A stretch of DNA of 64,000 bases, from NCBI GenBank assembly GCA_013054445.1, contig JAAMPI010000082.1, forward strand, positions 1-64,000. The letters are read 5' to 3'. This DNA comes from Cudoniella acicularis (taxonomy: Eukaryota > Ascomycota > Leotiomycetes > Helotiales > Helotiaceae). The notes beneath the pieces were generated by a model that worked only from the letters and a program-made list of their open reading frames with translations, ran no database searches and had not been told where the DNA came from. Both the position numbers and the translations under genes were made by a program. Positions 57,464 to 64,000 of the stretch are shown here, one piece after another; position 1 is the stretch's first letter; every line of letters starts with the position of its first letter.

Positions 57464-57996
57464 ATGAACTCCATCGCCCAGCTCGCCGCCCGCTCCGCAC
57501 GCCTCAATGGCGCCTCGGCATTGCGACAAGTAAACCCAATCGCTCGTCGAGCTTTCACAAAAGGCACGCTAACAGCTTCATATCCTCGGCAAAGCAATAG
57601 CTAACAGTCCCTCGCGCAACAGGTCCAACAACCTCAATCTCTCGATTCCAGCCCGCCACCCGCAACTCGGGCCTCCTCATGAGCCGCGCCATGCTCCGCA
57701 ACACGGCCTCCAACATCGCACGCGGCCAATCGCGCGGCGTCGTCACCGAGACTATCACCGTCGGAGCCGCTATCCTTGGCGCCGGTAAACTCATCGGAGC
57801 CGGAGCTGCTGCAGCAGGACTCATTGGTGCTGGAGCTGGTATTGGCACGGTCTTTGGGGCCCTGATTAATGGTGTTGCGAGGAACCCCGCGCTTAGGGGA
57901 CAGTTGTTCTCGTATGCTATTTTGGGGTTTGCGTTTGCTGAGGCCACCGGATTGTTTGCGTTGATGGTTTCATTCTTGATTCTGTTCGCGATGTAA
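57464..57996 (+). CDS. atp9: Mitochondrial ATP synthase subunit 9 (F0 subunit c), nuclear-encoded
   Basis: The C-terminal part encodes the complete c-ring hairpin: [20 protein letters not shown], the polar loop [20 protein letters not shown], and the proton-carrying Glu in [15 protein letters not shown]. The N-terminal part ([20 protein letters not shown], Arg-rich, no acids) is a mitochondrial targeting presequence. One short intron separates them. Best guess GTAAAC at 57536 to TAG at about 57600. A GC...AG intron starting at about 57566 is the alternative. The protein forms the rotating ring of the inner-membrane ATP synthase. It is an essential gene and shows no damage. Confidence 0.85.
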
Positions 57997-58897
57997 ACAA
58001 CCTACTACATGGTGGATTGGGAACTGGGCAAGACGCGGATGGTGATAGAGGGGTGATATGCCGTCGGGTGGGGATCGGGGATGATAGGCTCTATAGAAAA
58101 AAACTCTTCTCAGTGTACAGTACGTAGAATTTGCGAAGCATTAGACTCAATTCTAGTCTTGTACTTGGTACCTGGCTCATCGTCATTTTTCACGTCGACG
58201 GTATTCTCGCGATCCATTCACGCAAGCATGAAACACAAATGAACGATTTCGGGAACAAATTAATGGCATAATATAAGATCAGGAAGATCCCATGGGCGGA
58301 TCACTTCCTAGGCATAAGAATTGTTCGAGACAGGGCCGAACGAAAGCTCTGGCTTATTTCTAGTTATTCTAGAATAGTCATGCATGGTTCCTCCAGGTGT
58401 GCAAGGACAGGATGGTCCAATAGTCATGAAATCCGAGACAAGGCTATGCAATGGCTACTAGTTACTAAGTGTAAAAGACGAGAGTGGATACTTGCCACAC
58501 GTGCCTAACACTCGAGAAATCTATATCTGGTTCTCTATTGTCTTGTTACTAAAGCTGTATTATATATAGAAGCCATTTACTATAAGCTAAGCATCTGGAC
58601 AGAAATCATAGATGTGTAATACGACCTCCTCTCTCCTAGCTTCCTCTGCCTTAAGCGTATTCGTATAAGCTGACCGGATTATATTAGTCGTCTCACGGTT
58701 AGCGTAGACTATACTTAGTTAGTATCTTTCCTATCTAATTATAGAACTATTTACTAGAGATTAAAGTACGTATAAGACGCTAGCCCTAAACTTCTATATT
58801 AGTTAATTCTTATATAAGAGTACTAGTAGTGTTTAAAGCCTTAAACTTCTAGTATTAATAATCTCTTATTAATTTACTAGATTTCTTAGGCTAGTAA
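57997..58897. other. 3' flank of atp9, becoming AT-rich
   Basis: No gene recognised. After about 58560 the sequence becomes AT-rich and TA-dense. Confidence 0.4.
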
Positions 58898-59072
58898 TGT
58901 CACAGAGCACTCAGGAGAAGTCAAGTAAACAGTGCTCTATTCCTAGAATAATCGACGAAGAAGGGAAGAATAGGAAGGGAGAAGCAGCCATGTATTTAAC
59001 TTCTGCCCGAAACCTCGTTTAGGCCTAGCGCCGTCACGTGTAGAACAGGTCACGTGAACCAACTCCGTGACA
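58898..59072. mobile_element. LTR-like element family A, copy 3
   Basis: TGTCACAGAGCACTCAGGAG to AACTCCGTGACA, 175 bp, nearly identical to the copy at 34695. Flanks AGTAA (58893-58897) and AGTTA (59073-59077) differ at one base, consistent with a mutated 5-bp duplication. Confidence 0.8.
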
Positions 59073-59374
59073 AGTTAAGCCTATAATATTAAACGAATAT
59101 AATATATTAAACGACCTATTCTATAAAGATTAGTTATATATATTATAATACTAGTTAAAGATAGTTTATAAATCGACTTCTTATATTTTTCTAATTAGGC
59201 GTTTCTCTATTATATTAGTCTTTATCTTAATCGAGTAGCTTATATATTATCTTAATAGCTATATCTTACTAGCTAGGGTTCTATCGCCGATGCGTAAGGG
59301 AAGGATACGAGATGCTCGTTGACTTTATAGGTGTTAAGAATAGTGTCTAAGGCTAATATAGTAGTGGCGATTAT

Positions 59375-59587
59375 TGTTACAGCTCTGCAAAGGCACGAAG
59401 GCCCTGACGTCACGTGGGACGTATTTGCAAGAAGGTGTTGTATTAACGAAGAAACTAAGCTAAGGAGAGAAGAAGAGAGGTGGCCCCGAANGGGCCTTAT
59501 ATACAGGAGGTGAGTCCAGCACGGACCAGGACACGTGACAAGGGGACGCGTCAGGTAAGGGGGACGCGTCAAACCAGGTCTGTGACA
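59375..59587 (-). mobile_element. Solo LTR (family B), target duplication ATTAT
   Basis: On the minus strand it runs from TGTCACAGACCTGG to GCAGAGCTGTAACA, 213 bp, with a TATATAAGG box. It is flanked by ATTAT at 59370-59374 and 59588-59592. One N is present at 59491. It sits in AT-rich relic sequence. Confidence 0.92.
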
Positions 59588-61007
59588 ATTATAGGGTCCT
59601 AAAGTATATAAATATAGGGCACCTTAGTATAGAAATAGAGTAGCGAAGTTTAAACTAAGAAAAGCTAATAGTAAGGCTAAGATAAGGTCGAGTATAAGGC
59701 TTTTAATAACTATATATATTAGTAAAGAGAAGTAACCTTAAGAAGTTAAACTATACCTACGCTAGTAGTTATTAAAAAGACAATTTAAACTATACCTACG
59801 CTAGTAGTTATTGAAAAGACAATTTAAACTATATCGAATGATAGAGCGACCCTAAGATCTAAGCATGTCGACTTAAAAAGATTATAGACGACTAGTCCTT
59901 CCTTGATCGTGTTACCTCTGATTTTGTCTAGCTCGGAGGTAATAGCTATAAAGAAGGTGATCGATAATTACCTTAAAATAGTAAAAGTGATTTTTCGATA
60001 TTAATAGTTTAATATATAGAGTATAATTTAGAGAAGATAAACCAAAGAATAAGTGACCGAAGATCTTTTATTATCTTAATGTCTTTTTATATTCTTTTAA
60101 AAGGTATATATATTATTAGAGCTATATAAAGTTATTATCTACTTAATATTCTATATATAACTTAAATCCCCTAGGAATCAACTCTTAAAATACTCTAGGG
60201 AAATCAAACCTCTTACTTAAAAACTTATTATTGTTTTCTTTATATCCTTTAATAGAGTCTTATTATTCTATAGATTAGTTTAAATATTTTAATAGAATTT
60301 TTTATTTTTTATTTTTTTATTATAATATTTATATTTTAAATTAATTTCTTAATTATTTTATTTATATTGATATTATCTAAAGTATTATTTTATATATTAA
60401 ATATTAAATCTATAAAATAATAATTAAATTTGTTTTTAATTATTAATTATTAAGTTTTATTAAATAAATAAATAGTTTTATATAGATCTATAGAATAGAG
60501 AAGTTAGTCTATACTAGGCTAGCATACAGGTGGTAGTTCTTATTAGTCGGTGCGCTAACCATGAATAGTAGGGAAGGCCGGGGGGATTGATACGTGTATA
60601 TAGAAAATACTCTTTGGGCATGGAGGAACTGTAGGCGCGATTGGTAAGGGAGCATGGGAAATTGGACGTCGCACAGTTCGGTATGAATACGAATCACGGA
60701 TCATAGATCATGGCTTGATAGAAGGGTTAGGTTTTGGCATGGCTGCTTCGTCGATTAGTTGGCTCTTAGTTGTTAGTATGATACGATTTGATATCCCCTC
60801 GTTGCAGTCTATTTTTTTGCATCATCTATATTGATTTGCCACGTTTTTAGCGAATTTTAGGCGAGAAAGAAAGAAATGAATAGTGAATGAGCATACATAT
60901 AAAAATATCCTTCCTTTCTGTTTTTCTCCCTTACCCCTCCGAAACTCTTTTTCATCTTAAAGTCAAGCCATCCCCACTCCCCACAATCCCCACTCCACCA
61001 ACAACCT
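59588..61007. other. AT-rich RIP-like debris, then spacer
   Basis: Very AT-rich to about 60480, including near-exact local duplication around 59750-59830 (TTAAACTATACCTACGCTAG, twice). After that normal-GC spacer without recognised genes. Confidence 0.5.
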
Positions 61008-63496
61008 TCACCTCAAAACCACCCTCTTCCACACCCTATTCGTTAGAGACACCCAAACATCCTCCTTCACAGAGCACACACCAATCCTGTACGCCACATC
61101 CCCCTCCCACTCTATAACCAGCGCAACAATACTCGTCGAACATGAGCTCGGTTTCGGTCCCGCAGTCCACGAGCCTCTTCCCACAACCGCAACATCCTTG
61201 ACCAATACATCACTTGTAACATTACCATCGGCCTCAATTCTTTTAAGAACATATTTCGGCAGGTTTTTCATTGTTTCAGGATCTCGGAATGGGAGATGGG
61301 AGGATGACTCGAGGTGGATTTCGGTAAGTGATTCCTTGATGTGTGTATCCCAGAGGATGGAATAGCGTGGCCCTGAGGGAGCGTGCAAACGAGTGCGGTG
61401 TATGTAAACTTTTGCTGTGCTGGTCCAGAAATATATATGTCCATTATCGAGAGAAGGATTTATCTCGTTCTCTGCTATACTTCGCGGATATCCTTTCCAC
61501 TTTGTACGCAGCTCCAAGTGTCCGCTTTCTTCTAACCACTTTTGTGCCTGAGCAGGAGCTTCATTTTTCTTTGAAGTCCTGTCAGTAATGGCTACAAGAA
61601 CCCCATTGCTCTCCCGACGATAAAACAATATCTCCGGCTCTCCCTGCAATCTCTGCGTTTGGCCGCTCCAACCAATAAAGCTCTGGCCGCCGCCAAACCA
61701 CGCCGTCCAGCTCCAGCTTGGGAACCTTGTCTGTCGCCCATTCACAGCACACAAAGCGTCGTTCCTCCTACTCCCTCCATACATTTTCCAGCCCAAGTAG
61801 CGATCAAAGCGCGATTCCGGTAGTCCCCAATAAAAAGCATCATTACGAATAAAACCTAGCACTTGTGTTATACCCGAAAAAGCATTCAAGATATCCGACT
61901 GGAAACTTAATTGTCGATGTAGATAACTCTCTACTAAATCATCACAAAGCGAATAATACCCATTTTCCACCGTCGTAAAGCTGACTTTCGACCAGTCCTT
62001 CGACAAGGGATTCCTGTGGAAGCGCGTCCACCCAGGAATATTTTCTAGGGCAGTTTCTTCCAGCCAGAGGGCGCCCCAGCAGCTCCAGTAGACTTGCTCG
62101 TTTGTGAATACGAGAGCTTTCTTCGATAGGGCTTTTTCTTGCATCGTCCATGCCCTTGTAAGCCAGTGAGAAGTGCTTACGCCGCCATAGTACTGGCCGG
62201 AAATCGTCGTAATGAGGTTTTGTCCTCCGAGTTGCACTACTTCCTGAGTGATTTTTCGGGTTCGAGGACGGACGCCGGGGAGACCGGCATTTGCGTCTTT
62301 GCCTGCTGCGGCAACAATGGTGAAGTGAGCGAGGGAGTAGACTAATCCCATTTGTGCCAGTTGGATTTGTTGCGAAATAGGGTCATCTTGCACGATACAT
62401 AGTGCGTCGACCCAGAGATAGGTTTCGCCAACACCTCTCACAAGTGAGATAGCATCAGCTATTGTTGCTGGGAGAGTCGCTATTGCCAGCGCGCCAGGTG
62501 TGCGAAGCCTCTCCGAATTGGCAAGGAGGTGTCTGAGTGTTACTGCTGTGCCCCAACAATAGCTGAGTGCTACGTACCGACAAGCTTGAGGTGCATCGAT
62601 TATGCACATTTTTTGCACGTCGATGACTTGTAGTTCTTTCAGAGTTTGAGGTACGCTATCTGGCACCACTGATTTAGAGCATTTACCGCTGTGGGATGTC
62701 CTGCATCTGTGGATCCAGTTTGCGAATAGATTTAAGTCTGCATGCTCAGGGTTCATTCGCCTGCCGCTAAAATCCGCAGTATTGTTACTTACTCCCGTGG
62801 CATCATCAAAAGTAGGCTCCACGTATTTCTGCAGCGCTAAAATACATCGTGACTGCTTCAGTGAAGCAGAAGCTTGTTGCTCCGGTAAATAAGGGCCGCT
62901 GAATCCATCTGAAATTGCTGGTGTCAGGCTAATTTCCACGCTAAATATATACCTTCTATCCGAACCTCTAGAGGAACAATAAAGAGGTGTGACGATTTCA
63001 CAAAAATCTCCCGCTTCAACATCTTGCGTCTCTAGTCGCTGTGACACGAGAGCGCAGAAGGTACAATGCACTTTTCTGCTGAGAATCTCACTGACATGGC
63101 CAAAGTTGCGACTATATGTTAGACATGTTAGAATATTTTCATAACTACAGACTGTCAAGGTAACTTAAAATATAATTACCGATAATGATAAACATCCAAA
63201 TTCGTCTTTTCTGTATCTATCTCTTCATTCGCAACCAAACTGCCAGAGCCATCCTCGTCGAAATAGCCATCATTATTCAAGGCCGAAGCATCATTCCGAC
63301 TAAAAATTTCGTATTGGCTTTCTGGTAAGCGCGTATTCAGAGGTGAAGGTTCTTTCCCCTCCTCACAAATCGATTGCAAGGAAGAAGAGTTTGAAACTTT
63401 CTCTCGTTCACGGACTTGCCCGAACCTAGGCTTGTAATATATCTCTTGGTGAAGGCTTGGAAATTTCAAAATCTCGCAAAGATGGCAGAGAGGCAT
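61008..63496 (-). CDS. HET-domain protein, intact, two exons
   Basis: Exon 1 63496-63180, intron 63179-63112 (GTAATT...TAG, 68 bp), exon 2 63111-61008; 806 residues. It begins MPLCHLCEILKFPSLHQEIY and has a second Cys pair after the intron (VHCTFCALVSQRLE). HET motif 1 YVALSYCWGTAVTL lies near residue 285, motif 2 YLWVDALCIVQDD near 337, motif 3 RAWTMQEKALSKKALVF. A WSWTAWFGG stretch follows in the C-terminal half. The expected role is nonself recognition and cell-death signalling. The gene is free of stops and of obvious RIP lesions although AT-rich debris lies on both sides. Confidence 0.9.
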
Positions 63497-63646
63497 TGTC
63501 GTATTTAGCTGCGTGGACTAGCACAATTAATTCAGGGAAACGGCTCATAATTAAAGGTGTCAGATTTTCTATATGCTGTGTAACCCGATTACTAAGCGTT
63601 TCAACAACCAAAGTGTAATGCGATGGTGTCGGAGATCCGTGGCACC

Positions 63647-63705
63647 CAGCCGAAGCCACGTGATAGTCACGCAACTAGTCACGCAACCTGGACTGACTTC
63701 GGCTG
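63647..63705. repeat. Inverted repeat enclosing a 12-bp tandem repeat
   Basis: CAGCCGAAG (63647-63655) is inverted as CTTCGGCTG (63697-63705). Between them TAGTCACGCAAC occurs twice in tandem (63664-63687). It lies about 150 bp upstream of the HET gene start, so it could be a regulatory site or a piece of an LTR. Confidence 0.5.
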
Positions 63706-64000
63706 TAGCGCATTCTAGCCTTATATAGCGTGCTAAGTGTATTCCCCCTACGGGTGAATACTATAGTCTTTTGGCCTAGCGGGCAGTGCGATCTAAAGCT
63801 TAACGATCCACGTTATATAGAATAACTAAAACCCTTTTTACTATTAAAGAATTAAATATTATAACTATAATATAAATTTTATCGCTTATATAATATAAAC
63901 TAAAAAAAATATTAAATTATAGTTATATTAAAGATTATTAAAAAAATTATTAATATTAATAAATATAATATTATATATTATTATAAAGAGAAGACGTTAG
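63706..64000. other. AT-rich end of the window
   Basis: The last 200 bp are very AT-rich, like the other relic tracts. No gene seen. Confidence 0.5.

Noticed and set aside
57555..57947. Minus ORF of 130 codons opposite atp9
   Set aside because: Pro/Ala-rich antisense of the Gly/Ala-rich c-subunit codons.
61343..62345. Plus ORFs inside the second HET gene
   Set aside because: Shadows of the intact minus-strand HET coding sequence.
1..64000. tRNA or rRNA genes
   Set aside because: No cloverleaf with conserved arms and no rRNA-like conserved blocks were noticed; a tRNA scan would be needed to be certain.

Overview
The window looks like a filamentous ascomycete (Pezizomycotina) chromosome segment. 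Genes carry short introns (44-103 bp) with GT...AG ends and CTAAC/CTGAC-like branch sites. It has a nuclear gene for mitochondrial ATP synthase subunit 9, a Zn2Cys6 regulator, several HET-domain (heterokaryon incompatibility) genes, a fungal NACHT-WD40 NLR, and long AT-rich TA-dense tracts whose decayed frames carry CAG/CAA-to-TAG/TAA and TGG-to-TAG stops. Those changes are the expected footprint of RIP (repeat-induced point mutation). A Leotiomycetes-like genome is plausible but not proven from the sequence alone.

Layout. 0-2.6 kb: a Gfo/Idh/MocA oxidoreductase whose start lies in palindromic GGGTA/TACCC repeats, then a broken HET gene. 2.9-10.8 kb: RIP-like transposon graveyard with a nested solo LTR, a decayed element ORF, and a Tc1/mariner transposase relic that abuts and beheads a Zn2Cys6 regulator (10.8-12.5 kb). 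12.9-14.5 kb: BAHD-type acyltransferase. 15.1 kb: HET fragment. 15.9-17.0 kb: a nine-exon AA9 lytic polysaccharide monooxygenase on the minus strand, not visible as a long ORF. 17.5-18.0 kb: TIR element. 18.5-19.4 kb: unknown pseudogene split by a solo LTR. 22.9-24.5 kb: secreted-type flavoprotein. 24.7-26.7 kb: HET fragments. 27.6-29.3 kb: secreted-type FAD/BBE oxidoreductase. 30.4-31.7 kb: HET pseudogene. 32.3-34.0 kb: MFS transporter with a frameshift. 35.3-36.7 kb: unknown pseudogene. 38.8 kb: fragment resembling the start of fungal MYND-finger proteins. 39.5-45.0 kb: NLR with 17 near-identical WD40 repeats. 45.5-48.0 kb: Fot1/pogo-type transposase relic with a nested solo LTR. 49.3-50.8 kb: Cys-rich secreted protein. 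51.9-54.0 kb and 61.0-63.5 kb: two intact HET genes. 57.5-58.0 kb: ATP9. The gaps hold AT-rich relics and LTR copies.

How it fits together. This is accessory sequence dominated by nonself-recognition genes: one NLR, two intact HET genes and six HET fragments, in a RIP-eroded transposon landscape with a few metabolic and plant-biomass genes. Regulator, acyltransferase, flavoprotein, BBE oxidoreductase and MFS transporter are the enzyme types seen in secondary-metabolite clusters, but here they are spread out and partly broken, so a decayed cluster is only a hypothesis. Solo LTRs from five families, four with perfect 5-bp target duplications, are GC-richer than their surroundings, which suggests they were too short for RIP or arrived after it.
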